A program made the position numbers and the translations under genes. Positions 7,207-15,567 of a stretch of DNA of 39,670 bases are shown here, in pieces. Every line of letters begins with the position of its first letter. Within the stretch, counting starts at the first letter, position 1. The notes below the pieces were generated by a model. The model saw only the letters and a list, made by a program, of their open reading frames with translations. It was not told the DNA's origin and made no database searches. Source of the stretch: Candidatus Cryptobacteroides merdipullorum (lineage in GTDB: Bacteria; Bacteroidota; Bacteroidia; Bacteroidales; UBA932); NCBI GenBank assembly GCA_018715685.1, contig DVLC01000005.1, positions 1 through 39,670 on the forward strand, given 5' to 3'.

Positions 7207-8379
7207 ATGGACAGACGTGAATTCATACGTGACAGTCTGATTGTCACTGCGGGCGCGGTGGCTGCGGGCGCGTTTCCCTCCTGCTCGGGAAATGCGGGCG
7301 GAGCAGGGTCGGCGATGGCGGGCGGAACCGCTTCGGAAGGGCCCCTGGAGCTTGAATGGGATGACTTCACCGCCGAGATGAAATATACCTTCAGCATCTC
7401 GGGCTCCTCACGCAACAGTACGCCCATAGTGCTCACCAGGCTTCACTGGTGCGGTTTCACCGGCTACGGCGAAGCCTCGATGCCTCCCTACCTCGGGGAG
7501 AGTCACGAGAGCGTGAACGCCTTCCTGCGAAGAGTCAGCGACGAGGTGCTTCCGAAGTTCAGGGACGCCTTCCTCGTCGAAGACATACTCGCGATGACCG
7601 ACTCCATCGCTCCGGGAAACTGCGCGGCCAAGGCCTCGGTCGACATAGCCCTGCACGACCTGCTCGGCAAGGTCATGGGACAGCCATGGTGGAGAATCTG
7701 GGGTTTCGACCCGAATGACACCCCTTACACCTGCTATACCATAGGCTACGACGCCTCCGACGACATCGTGAGGCGGAAGACTTCCGAAGCGTCGTGGTCG
7801 AGATTTCTCAAGGTGAAGCTCGGGCAGACGGACGCCGAGGACAGACGGATGATAAGGCTGATACGCGAAATATGTCCCGACACGCCAATCTATGTGGATG
7901 CCAACCAGGGTTGGAAAGACCGCATGTACGCGGCGGAGATGGCCGGATGGCTCGCCGAAAACGGTGTCGTGATGATAGAGCAGCCCATGCCCAAGGACGA
8001 CATCGAGGGCAACGGCTATGTGAATTCGAAGAGCCCGGTTCCGGTGATTGCCGACGAATCCTGCCAGCGTCTGTCCGACATCCCGAAACTCCACGGAGCG
8101 TTCAGCGGCGTGAACATCAAGCTCATGAAATGCACCGGCATGCACGAGGCCCGGGAGATGATCACTCTCGCGCAGGCTCTCGGCATGGACACGATGATAG
8201 GATGCATGACCGAGACCTCTGTCGCGATATCCGCCGCAGCGCAGCTCTCCCCGAAGATGCGCTGGGCCGACCTCGACGGCAACATACTGATAGCCAACGA
8301 CTGTTTCAGCGGAATGAAGCTCCGGGAGGGTCGGATCACTCTCGACATGCTGCCGGGAATCGGGGTGAAACCTTTATGA
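7207..8379 (+). CDS. Exported dipeptide epimerase, enolase superfamily (L-Ala-D/L-Glu epimerase type)
   Basis: A 390-residue enolase-superfamily enzyme. The first 25 residues (MDRREFIRDSLIVTAGAVAA then GAFPSC) combine a twin-arginine motif, a hydrophobic stretch and a possible lipobox cysteine, so it is probably a Tat substrate and perhaps a lipoprotein. The barrel shows KVKLG with the catalytic KxK pair, metal ligands in VDANQGW, EQPMP and ADESCQ, and the opposite catalytic Lys in NIKLMKCTG. The ending WADLDGNILIANDCF fits the MR/MLE dipeptide epimerase group, which interconverts murein dipeptides such as L-Ala-D-Glu. Export suggests work on peptidoglycan fragments in the periplasm. Exact substrate is inferred. 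Confidence 0.87.
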   Translation: MDRREFIRDSLIVTAGAVAAGAFPSCSGNAGGAGSAMAGGTASEGPLELEWDDFTAEMKYTFSISGSSRNSTPIVLTRLHWCGFTGYGEASMPPYLGESHESVNAFLRRVSDEVLPKFRDAFLVEDILAMTDSIAPGNCAAKASVDIALHDLLGKVMGQPWWRIWGFDPNDTPYTCYTIGYDASDDIVRRKTSEASWSRFLKVKLGQTDAEDRRMIRLIREICPDTPIYVDANQGWKDRMYAAEMAGWLAENGVVMIEQPMPKDDIEGNGYVNSKSPVPVIADESCQRLSDIPKLHGAFSGVNIKLMKCTGMHEAREMITLAQALGMDTMIGCMTETSVAISAAAQLSPKMRWADLDGNILIANDCFSGMKLREGRITLDMLPGIGVKPL

Positions 8380-8380
8380 T

Positions 8381-8388
8381 TAATTTTG
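8381..8388 (+). promoter_or_regulatory. -7 box of the thioesterase gene (TAATTTTG)
   Basis: TAATTTTG matches TAnnTTTG exactly. It begins 1 nt after the epimerase stop and lies 21 nt ahead of the thioesterase start, so the thioesterase can be transcribed on its own. Confidence 0.6.
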
Positions 8389-8409
8389 CCAGATCAAATT
8401 TTCAGAAAA

Positions 8410-8895
8410 ATGGACAAGATCAAGAATCCTTATATTCATCTTCACGACGAAGGCTACAACTGCTTCGCCTGCGCCCCCTGGAATCCCGTGGGGCTGCACA
8501 TGGAATTCTTCGAGGACGGTGACGACATCGTGTCGTTCTGGGAGCCGGGGCTCAATTACCAGAGCTGGCTCAACACCCTGCACGGCGGCATCCAGGCCAC
8601 GCTGCTCGACGAGACCGCGGGCTGGTACATCACCAGGAAGATGCAGACCGCAGGCGTGACTTCCTCGATGAATGTCAGATACCGCCACAATGTACCCGCC
8701 GGTCACGGGATCAAGCTGGAGATAAGGGTGAAACTCAAGGAGATACGACACAATCTGGTATTCCTCGAAGGCAGCATAAGCCACGAGGGCAAGGTCTGCA
8801 CGACCGCTGACCTGACCTACTTCACCTTCCCGCAGGACAGGGCCAGAAAGGATTTCTTCTTCAGCGGCTGCGAGCTGGAGAAAGACTCGGAATAG
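8410..8895 (+). CDS. Hotdog-fold thioesterase, PaaI family
   Basis: A 161-residue single hotdog domain beginning MDKIKNPYIHLHDEGYNCFA. The PaaI-type features are LNTLHGGIQATLLDETAGWY, where the HGG and the acidic residue of the following helix form the active-site region, and later MNVRYRHNVPAGHGIKLEI and VCTTADLTYFTFP. Such enzymes hydrolyse acyl-CoA thioesters; the acyl group cannot be told. The paired cysteines in NCFACAPWNPVGL are typical of this subfamily. The start at 8410 follows the -7 box; a longer frame from 8386 overlaps that box and adds unlike residues. The 3' end abuts a long inverted repeat. Confidence 0.87.
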   Translation: MDKIKNPYIHLHDEGYNCFACAPWNPVGLHMEFFEDGDDIVSFWEPGLNYQSWLNTLHGGIQATLLDETAGWYITRKMQTAGVTSSMNVRYRHNVPAGHGIKLEIRVKLKEIRHNLVFLEGSISHEGKVCTTADLTYFTFPQDRARKDFFFSGCELEKDSE

Positions 8896-8902
8896 GCCCG
8901 TA

Positions 8903-9032
8903 CGGCAGCGGCGGCATTCCCTCAAAAGAGGCTTGCCGCCCGCGGCAGTGAGCGGGTGATGCGCCCAAGCGCAGCGAGGAAGCATCAATGGAGCGTAGCG
9001 GAACCTCGTCTGAGGGAATGCCGCCGCTGCCG
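8903..9032. repeat. 130-nt palindromic element with perfect 22-nt arms
   Basis: The arms 8903-8924 (CGGCAGCGGCGG then CATTCCCTCA) and 9011-9032 are perfect reverse complements. The next inward GAGG/CCTC can also pair. The 86-nt centre holds smaller inverted repeats (TGATGC with GCATCA) and the near-repeats GCGCAGCGAGG and GCGTAGCGGA. It fills the gap between two convergent genes. It could be a bidirectional terminator, but its size and inner structure look more like a REP/BIME or MITE-type element. There is no T-tract. No second copy is seen in the window. Confidence 0.75.
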
Positions 9033-9037
9033 AAGTG

Positions 9038-9946
9038 CTATTTCCAGGAATTGAATTCCATGTAGAGCCTCTCGACTATGCCGTCGGCGAGGCCGAGCGA
9101 AGGCACCAGCACATAATCCGAGCGCAGCGCGTCCGCGACGTCAAGGAAAATCTCCCCGGCAGGCACGATGACGTCGGCGCGGTCCGGCTTCAGTTCGAAC
9201 CTTGACATACGTTCCTTGACATCCATACCCTTCAGCCTTCCCAGCATCTCCTTCAGCGCCGACACCGCAAGCCTGCCGTCCCTGCCGTCCTGGAGACCTG
9301 CGAGCTGGGCCAGCTTGTACAGTTTGTTGATGTTGCCGCCGGAGCCTATGATGTTCACCGGCTGCCCGCACTCCTCCCCGAAAGCCTTCATGTCAGCCGA
9401 TATATGTTCAAGCTCGGCATCGTTGACATCCTCGGAACGGTGAAGCATCCTCAAGGTACCTATATTATACGAGTAGGCGCTTTCCTTGACACCCTTGCGT
9501 ATCAGCGTGATCTCGGTGCTTCCGCCGCCTACGTCGACATACGCGCAGGTCGCCTGCTGGCGCGCCGCAAGCTCGATATGATTGCCATATACTATCGCAG
9601 CCTCTTCCGAGCCGCTGATTATCTCCACCGTTATCCCCGTTTCCTTCTTTATGTCGGCTATCAGCGACTTGCCGTTGGAGGCGTCGCGCATCGCCGAAGT
9701 CGCACAGCAGCGGTACAGGACCACGTTGTACAGTTCCATTATCTGCTTGCACGCCTTGATGAAGGTGATGGTCTTCCTGCGGCGCTCCTTGGTGATCTTG
9801 CCGTTCACGAACACGTCCTCGCCGAGCCGGAGAGGATAGCGGAAGAAGAACTCCTTCTTGAATATCAAGCCCCCGCCGCTGTCGCGTGACACGCTCTTGA
9901 TCAGAAGCCGGGCGGCGTTCGAACCTATGTCTACTGCTGCGTACAT
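9038..9946 (-). CDS. ppx: Exopolyphosphatase / Ppx-GppA phosphatase
   Basis: A 302-residue ASKHA-fold phosphatase that removes phosphate from polyphosphate ends or from pppGpp. Motifs are the phosphate-1 loop VDIGSNAARLLI at the very N-terminus, CATSAMRDASNG, the catalytic-Glu block IISGSEEAAIVYGN, the phosphate-2 loop VDVGGGSTEI and GSGGNINKL. It has only the two N-terminal domains and lacks the HD-like C-terminal domain of the long E. coli Ppx, which is common in Bacteroidota. It overlaps the ppk stop region by 16 nt and is the last gene of the phosphate operon, which favours polyphosphate as the substrate. Confidence 0.9.
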   Translation of the reverse strand: MYAAVDIGSNAARLLIKSVSRDSGGGLIFKKEFFFRYPLRLGEDVFVNGKITKERRRKTITFIKACKQIMELYNVVLYRCCATSAMRDASNGKSLIADIKKETGITVEIISGSEEAAIVYGNHIELAARQQATCAYVDVGGGSTEITLIRKGVKESAYSYNIGTLRMLHRSEDVNDAELEHISADMKAFGEECGQPVNIIGSGGNINKLYKLAQLAGLQDGRDGRLAVSALKEMLGRLKGMDVKERMSRFELKPDRADVIVPAGEIFLDVADALRSDYVLVPSLGLADGIVERLYMEFNSWK

Positions 9947-12063
9947 TTCAGTTCCTCCGAATAATGACGGTAAAGTTCATCCTGCGAGCGGAATGAGCGC
10001 ACGGCGTGTCCAGGCAGGGACGTGTCGAGATATTCCGGCAGATCCGCAAGGGTTCGTATGCGGTTGTCCCCGGAGCCGTCGACCACCCTCGCCTGCACCG
10101 TGTCGGCAAGCGCGCTGTCGACAATCCTGCGCAGCTCTTCCCTGATCTGCGGATCGTAGACGGGAGCCAGAACCTCCACTCTGTGGTCAAGATTGCGCGG
10201 CATCCAGTCGGCAGAACCGAGGAAGATACGCTCCTGTCCGCCGTTGGCGAAAATCAGTATGCGGGAATGCTCCAGATACCGGTCGATTATGCCGCAGATG
10301 CGTATGTTCTCCGAGAAACCGCGCTGCCCTGTGATGATCGAGCAGTTCCCTCGTAGGGCTATGTCTACCTGCACTCCGGCTTCCGAGGCCTTGTAGAGCA
10401 GATCGATCATGTCCTCGTCGGTAATATGGTTGATCTTCATGCGTATGTATGCAGGCAGCCCCTTCCGGGCATTGGCGATCTCTGTCCGTATCAGACGGGA
10501 GAGCATGCCGCGCATGTGGTTGGGCGCCACGAGAAGTTCGCGGAACTTGATGGGTATGAACGGAGAAGCTATGAAGTCAAACACCTTCTCCACCTCCCGG
10601 ACGAGCTCCGGACGGGCGGTGAACAGCAGCACGTCGGTGTAGCTGCGGGCGTTGCCCTCATGGAAATTTCCGGTACCGATGACAGCATAGCTGCCGGATG
10701 TGGTCTTGATGTGGGTCAGCTTGCCGTGGACCTTCAGGCCCTCGACCCCGTAGATGACTTCGATTCCGGCATCGCGCATCTTGGCGCTCCAGTGTATGTT
10801 GCTCTCCTCGTCGAAGCGGGCCAGAAGCTCGATGACCACCGTAACCCTCTTGCCGTTGTGGGCGGCCGCTATCAGGGCCTCGACCACCTTGGAGTTCTTC
10901 GCCAACCGGTAGAGCGAAATCTTGACGGCCTTGACCTTGGGTGACACTGCGGCTTCGCGCAGCAACTGAAGATAGGCATCGAAAGAATGGTACGGCACAT
11001 GGATGAAACGGTCCGAAGCGGAGATTATCTCGAATATCCCTGGTACGCGGCCCGTCTCTCCCATGGAGGCTCTCCAGCTTCCAAGCATGTCAAGAGGTCT
11101 GCGCGAGGGATATTTGAGGTCATTCCTGCCGCAGTCGGGAAAGGACATCAGATCCTTGTGGTTATGGTATCGCCTGCCGGGCACGATAGTATCGTAGGGC
11201 GAGAGTTTGAGCTTGCGTATGACCCTACGCAGCAGTTCGCGGGGCATCTCGCTGTCGTACATGACCCTCAGCGGTTCTCCGGTACGGCGGGACGCAAGGC
11301 CCTTCTGGACCTTCTGCATCTTGCTTTCGTTGAAGTCATTGTCTATCTCCATCTCGGCGTCGCGGGTGAACTTGAAGGAGTAGGCCTCGAACTTTTCGAA
11401 GTCCAGTCCGACAAAGAATTTGCCCATCATCAGCCGCAGTATGTCGTCGAGGGCGACCACGCATGCGTTGCCGTCGGCATCGTCGGGAAGACGGTGATAA
11501 CGGCCCACGCGGCCGGTGGGGATCGGAAGCACGGCGTATGAGCTGACAGTCCTGTCGCCCTCGCTGCGTGCCAGACTGACAGCGAGGTAGTGAGCCGAAT
11601 CCGCTATCAGATTGAGGTCGTCGACCTTGTTCATCCAGATGGGCGAAGTGGCTCCTACCAGATTCTCCTCAAAGAAGTTTTCGGCCCATGCAAGCTGCCT
11701 CTCGTCGAGCTCGTCCTCTTCCAGAAGACGGATGCCGGCTGCGGAAAGTTCGGCGAACACCGAATCCACGGTCCGGGTAAACTCCTCATCATATTCGGCA
11801 TACAGCTTCGAAATCCGCTTGAGCGTCTTCTTCGCGGCCGCGACCTCGTCGCGAAGGAACTTGTGATCGTTCTCCGCTATGCGGCTCAGGGTCGCGACCC
11901 GCACACGGAAGAACTCGTCGAGATTGTTGGAATATATTCCTATGAAATTCAGTTTCTCAAGCAGAGGGACTTCCGGACGCTGCGCCTCCTGAAGGATGCG
12001 GTGATTGAAATACATCCAGCTCACATCCCTCTCAATCGTCTTCTTAATCTTCCTTGCAGGCAT
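9931..12063 (-). CDS. ppk: Polyphosphate kinase 1
   Basis: This 710-residue Ppk1 makes polyphosphate reversibly from ATP. The N-domain is recognised by RDVSWMYFNHRILQEAQRPE followed by LLEKLNFIGIYSNNLDEFF. The catalytic C1 and C2 domains have phospholipase-D-like folds: the autophosphorylated histidine lies in VHGKLTHIKT, followed by IGTGNFHEGNARSYTD, and the C2 part includes FANGGQERIFLGSADWMPRN with LDHRVEV. Length agrees with the family (about 690-720). It lies 3 nt after the porin gene and overlaps ppx by 16 nt, so the two enzymes of polyphosphate turnover are translationally coupled, as in the ppk-ppx pair of E. coli. Confidence 0.95.
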   Translation of the reverse strand: MPARKIKKTIERDVSWMYFNHRILQEAQRPEVPLLEKLNFIGIYSNNLDEFFRVRVATLSRIAENDHKFLRDEVAAAKKTLKRISKLYAEYDEEFTRTVDSVFAELSAAGIRLLEEDELDERQLAWAENFFEENLVGATSPIWMNKVDDLNLIADSAHYLAVSLARSEGDRTVSSYAVLPIPTGRVGRYHRLPDDADGNACVVALDDILRLMMGKFFVGLDFEKFEAYSFKFTRDAEMEIDNDFNESKMQKVQKGLASRRTGEPLRVMYDSEMPRELLRRVIRKLKLSPYDTIVPGRRYHNHKDLMSFPDCGRNDLKYPSRRPLDMLGSWRASMGETGRVPGIFEIISASDRFIHVPYHSFDAYLQLLREAAVSPKVKAVKISLYRLAKNSKVVEALIAAAHNGKRVTVVIELLARFDEESNIHWSAKMRDAGIEVIYGVEGLKVHGKLTHIKTTSGSYAVIGTGNFHEGNARSYTDVLLFTARPELVREVEKVFDFIASPFIPIKFRELLVAPNHMRGMLSRLIRTEIANARKGLPAYIRMKINHITDEDMIDLLYKASEAGVQVDIALRGNCSIITGQRGFSENIRICGIIDRYLEHSRILIFANGGQERIFLGSADWMPRNLDHRVEVLAPVYDPQIREELRRIVDSALADTVQARVVDGSGDNRIRTLADLPEYLDTSLPGHAVRSFRSQDELYRHYSEELKCTQQ

Positions 12064-12066
12064 ATA

Positions 12067-13119
12067 TCAGAATCTTACCATGAATTCGACTACGAACTTG
12101 TCCTGTTCGGAGACATCGGGCACGGCTCCTTCGCGGTAGAAATACTTCTCGTAGTTGAGCCTTATGTCGCTGATGAAGGGAGTGCCGAGACTGATGGTCA
12201 CGCCGCCCGTGATGCGGGAGCGGGCGTAGTCGCGGACAACCATGGTCCCGTTCGGATCGGGGACTCCGCCAAGATACCGTATGCCGTCGCTATGGTCACT
12301 CATCGAATCGTAGCGCAGCAGCGGAGAGACGGACTTTATCGCCTTCTGCCCGTTCGCTATAGGGATGCGGTAGCTCACGAAACCGTCGAAGGAATACACG
12401 TCCGTGAACGAATCCTGCGCATAGGTCTTGTAGAGATATTCGGCCTCGGCGTGGAGCCTGCCGTTGTCATAGAAGGCTCCGGCGGCATACATCATCACAT
12501 TGATGTGGTCGGGGCGTATCTTCTGGGCGCTGAGCACCACATTGAAGCCGTAAGGAAGCGTGACCTGGGCCTTGGCCGAGAAGTTGATGTTGTCGGTCCA
12601 GAAATCCTTCTGATTGGTCAGCCCGCTGCCGTTGAAGAGTCCGGCGCTGATCACTACCGGAACCGCCTTTCCGAAATTCCAGCTCAGCTGGGCACCGACA
12701 TCGCGCACATTGCCGACCTCCTTGGCTATGAAGGAGCGGTTGGCGAAATACTGCTGGTGCGGGGAGCGGTGGGCGTCTATCGTGAACGGCACACGCATCT
12801 GGCCTATGGTGAAATGCAGGTTGGGGGTGATGTTGAAGCGCGCATACGCGTCGAGCATCTTTAGCACGCCCTCGTCGCAGAGGTCTATCTCCGCCTTGTA
12901 GCTCACTATGCGCGACAGGTCTCCGCTGATGCTCACGCGGGCGTTGCGGACCTGGAAGCGGCCGGACTGGATCTGCGGCTGCCATTCATATTTCCCCCTG
13001 ACGGTTCCGTTGATTTTCGGAGAGCGGTCGACCCCGTCATCCCCGGCAAACGCAACAACCGCCGCGACCAGAAAGGCTGCGACGGCTGACGCATATTTTG
13101 TCACTGTAAAAAACATCAT
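12067..13119 (-). CDS. Outer-membrane porin, Porin_O_P (OprP/OprO) family
   Basis: A 350-residue beta-barrel. It has an N-terminal signal (SAVAAFLVAAVVAFAGDDG), alternating amphipathic strands (for example NARVSISGDLSRIVSYKAEI and LHFTIGQMRVPFTID), and a C-terminal aromatic residue (VEFMVRF) of the type recognised by the BAM machinery. The block IGQMRVPFT with AHRSPHQQYFANRSFI is typical of phosphate/pyrophosphate-selective porins. The place between pit and ppk strongly suggests phosphate or polyphosphate passage across the outer membrane. Selectivity for phosphate is inferred from family and neighbours; the basic channel residues cannot be placed without a structure. Confidence 0.85.
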   Translation of the reverse strand: MMFFTVTKYASAVAAFLVAAVVAFAGDDGVDRSPKINGTVRGKYEWQPQIQSGRFQVRNARVSISGDLSRIVSYKAEIDLCDEGVLKMLDAYARFNITPNLHFTIGQMRVPFTIDAHRSPHQQYFANRSFIAKEVGNVRDVGAQLSWNFGKAVPVVISAGLFNGSGLTNQKDFWTDNINFSAKAQVTLPYGFNVVLSAQKIRPDHINVMMYAAGAFYDNGRLHAEAEYLYKTYAQDSFTDVYSFDGFVSYRIPIANGQKAIKSVSPLLRYDSMSDHSDGIRYLGGVPDPNGTMVVRDYARSRITGGVTISLGTPFISDIRLNYEKYFYREGAVPDVSEQDKFVVEFMVRF

Positions 13120-13151
13120 GCGTTAAGGTAATCAAATATTCCTGAAAAACA

Positions 13152-15389
13152 TCATTTTCCCGCGAAATGGTAGCTTGCGCGCATCAGATGCTTGGTGGTG
13201 TTCATGAGCTCGGAGGTCTCCTGGATCAGGTTCAGATAGAGCTGGGCTGTCTTGAAGTTGATGCCCTCCTCCCTCTGCATGCGGTCTATATGCTTCTTCC
13301 TCAATGCGGAAAGGTCTGCGATGATTCCCTGGAACACGCGGAGCATGCGCTCATAGTCGGAATAGTCTCCGGAACTGATCATCCCGGCCGCGGTGTCAAG
13401 CAGCGACAGGACCTTCTCCATCACGGGGCGGTATTCGTTGACGTAGGTCTTCGAGAAGGGATCGAAGCAGTTGTCCACATGCTCCAGTATCGGATCGAGC
13501 ATTCGGCGCATGCCGTACATATATTCCTCGTCGCAGTTCATCGCAAGGTGGAACCAGGTGTTGCGCTCCACGGCTATCTCCATCGGGGAGCGGCGCAGGG
13601 CCACGAGCTCGACTTTTCTGACCTTCTGCTGAATGTTCTTTATCGCCTTCAGGTTTCTGCTACAGCGGCGCAGAGCCTTCAGATCCTCACTTTCAAGGCC
13701 GTTGAAAATCGCCTTGTAGTCCTCGGACACATTGCGGAGCACGTCGGTCTGCACATCGACGAAATGCTTGGAAAGCAACTGCCATACCTGCTGGGGATCG
13801 CTGGTGCCCAGCATCTTCTGCTCCACGGTGTTGTCTACGGTCGCCTCCTTCTTCTCGAAGCCGCGCTTGCTGTTCCAGAGCAGGAAGGCCACGAGCAGCA
13901 TGAAGGCCACCATGGCCACGAATCCTCCGAAATGCATGATCAGACACACCAGACCGCACGCCACAAAGGCTATTCCCGCTGTCATGAACCAGCCTCCGAT
14001 CACGCTGACGACACCCGTGATACGGAACACGGCGGTCTCGCGGTTCCACGCCTTGTCGGCAAGACTGGAACCCATGGCCACCATGAAAGTCACGTATGTC
14101 GTGGAAAGCGGAAGTGTCAGCGTGGTGCCCATGATGATCAGGAGAGCCGAAAGCACGAGATTCACGGACGCGCGCACCTCGTCAAAGGCGGCTCCCTCCT
14201 CCATGATGGCTTCGTCCTTGTTGAAGCGCGAATCTATCCAGCTCCTGACGCTCTTCGGGAATATATGTTCGAGCACGCTTCCGACATTCTGGGAGCTGCG
14301 CACCAGCACTCTCGCCACGGGAGAGGAGCCGAACATCTCGTCACCCTCGCCCTGACGGCTCAGGTTGACGCTGGTCTTGATCACATTATGCGCCTTCTTG
14401 GAAGTCGCGAGGGCTATGACCATTATGACGCCCGCGATCAGCAGATAGAGAATAGGACTCGTGGCGCTTTCGGCGAGCGAGGTCATCATGAAAGCTTCGG
14501 GGTCGCCGCCGCCGTTCGCAAGATAGTCCTTCAGCGAATCAAGAGCCGCGAGAGGCACGCCTATGAAGTTCACGAGGTCGTTTCCGGCGAAGGCCATCGC
14601 GAGGGCGAAGGTGCCTGCGAGGACTATGATCTTGAACACATTGACCTTCAGGAAATACAGGAGCTCCGAAAGTACGGTCGTCACCACGAACGCCGCCAGC
14701 AGTATCATCGTGGTGTTCGCGCCTATCCACTGGCGGAAATTCTCATGTATGAAAGGCGAATCGCCGAGACCCTTGATGAAAATGAAATAGGCCAGCGAAG
14801 TGAAGGCGATTCCTCCGAAGATTCCTATTGTATAGCCGAGCTTCTTCTTGTAATTGAAAGAGAAGATGACTCTGGCGAGCCACTGCACGACCAGACCCGC
14901 GACAAAAGCTATGGCAACGGACACGAATATCGCGATTATCACGGTCAGTGCCTTGTTGCTGTTGAGCAGCATGCCGAGCGTGAGGTCGCCGTCACCGCCC
15001 ATCTTGAGAAGAGCCATCACGAATGAGGCTCCGAGCAGCTCGAACACCAGCGAAACCGTTGTGGAAGTGGGCATTCCCATGCTGTTGAACATGTCGAGCA
15101 CCACCACGTCCGTGACCATCACGGCCAGGAATATCGTCATCACTTCCTTCAGATTATAGTAGGACGGCTGCATGATTCCGTGCCTGGCGATATCCATCAT
15201 TCCGGCACTCATCACCGCTCCTATCAGAACTCCGGCGGAAGCGACAATCAATACCGTCCTGAACTTTGCCACTTTGGCTCCTATCGCAGAATTGAGGAAG
15301 TTTACTGCGTCGTTGCTGACACCGACAAACAAGTCGAACACTGCCAGAACCAGCAGAAATCCGACTATCACATAGAAAATTTCGGTCAT
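13152..15389 (-). CDS. Inorganic phosphate transporter, PiT family, with PhoU-like C-terminal domain
   Basis: A 745-residue inner-membrane low-affinity phosphate permease. Residues 1 to about 510 contain about a dozen hydrophobic segments and the two inverted PiT signatures: GVSNDAVNFLNSAIGAKVA near residue 23 and the related half around GTTLTLPLSTTYVTFMVAMG near 440. After a basic linker (WNSKRGFEKKEATVD) the last 200 residues are helical and cytoplasmic, with a PhoU-like regulator pattern (YKAIFNGLESEDLKALRRCS). The fused PhoU-type tail may gate transport. It is the first gene of the phosphate/polyphosphate operon and is preceded by tandem TTAAC repeats. Confidence 0.92.
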   Translation of the reverse strand: MTEIFYVIVGFLLVLAVFDLFVGVSNDAVNFLNSAIGAKVAKFRTVLIVASAGVLIGAVMSAGMMDIARHGIMQPSYYNLKEVMTIFLAVMVTDVVVLDMFNSMGMPTSTTVSLVFELLGASFVMALLKMGGDGDLTLGMLLNSNKALTVIIAIFVSVAIAFVAGLVVQWLARVIFSFNYKKKLGYTIGIFGGIAFTSLAYFIFIKGLGDSPFIHENFRQWIGANTTMILLAAFVVTTVLSELLYFLKVNVFKIIVLAGTFALAMAFAGNDLVNFIGVPLAALDSLKDYLANGGGDPEAFMMTSLAESATSPILYLLIAGVIMVIALATSKKAHNVIKTSVNLSRQGEGDEMFGSSPVARVLVRSSQNVGSVLEHIFPKSVRSWIDSRFNKDEAIMEEGAAFDEVRASVNLVLSALLIIMGTTLTLPLSTTYVTFMVAMGSSLADKAWNRETAVFRITGVVSVIGGWFMTAGIAFVACGLVCLIMHFGGFVAMVAFMLLVAFLLWNSKRGFEKKEATVDNTVEQKMLGTSDPQQVWQLLSKHFVDVQTDVLRNVSEDYKAIFNGLESEDLKALRRCSRNLKAIKNIQQKVRKVELVALRRSPMEIAVERNTWFHLAMNCDEEYMYGMRRMLDPILEHVDNCFDPFSKTYVNEYRPVMEKVLSLLDTAAGMISSGDYSDYERMLRVFQGIIADLSALRKKHIDRMQREEGINFKTAQLYLNLIQETSELMNTTKHLMRASYHFAGK

Positions 15390-15413
15390 ACCTTCGGTGA
15401 ACTAAAACTTTCG

Positions 15414-15468
15414 CAAAGGTCGCCATATCATATTACAGAAAAGTTAAGAATTGTTAAGAAATTGTTAA
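15414..15468 (-). promoter_or_regulatory. Promoter of the phosphate operon with Pho-box-like tandem repeats
   Basis: On the minus strand three repeats, TTAACA, TTAACA and TTAACT, start at 15468, 15457 and 15447, 11 and 10 bp apart. A box GACCTTTG (15421-15414), one mismatch from TAnnTTTG, lies about 20 nt downstream and 24 nt before the pit start. Direct repeats at about one helical turn just upstream of a promoter are the layout of PhoB/PhoP sites; the unit TTAACA is the Bacillus PhoP form. Function is inferred. Confidence 0.5.
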
Positions 15469-15534
15469 ATCACCGCCGGAGGAAAAGTTTGTTTTTCCAG
15501 TGATCGGGGTAGGCGGATATTTCCCGAATTGGAG

Positions 15535-15542
15535 TATATTTG
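15535..15542 (+). promoter_or_regulatory. -7 box of the DUF362 gene (TATATTTG)
   Basis: TATATTTG matches TAnnTTTG exactly and lies 19 to 25 nt ahead of the two candidate starts at 15562 and 15568. This argues against an in-frame ATG at 15529, upstream of the box. Confidence 0.65.
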
Positions 15543-15567
15543 GCGCTTGGAATCAACTCACATGATT

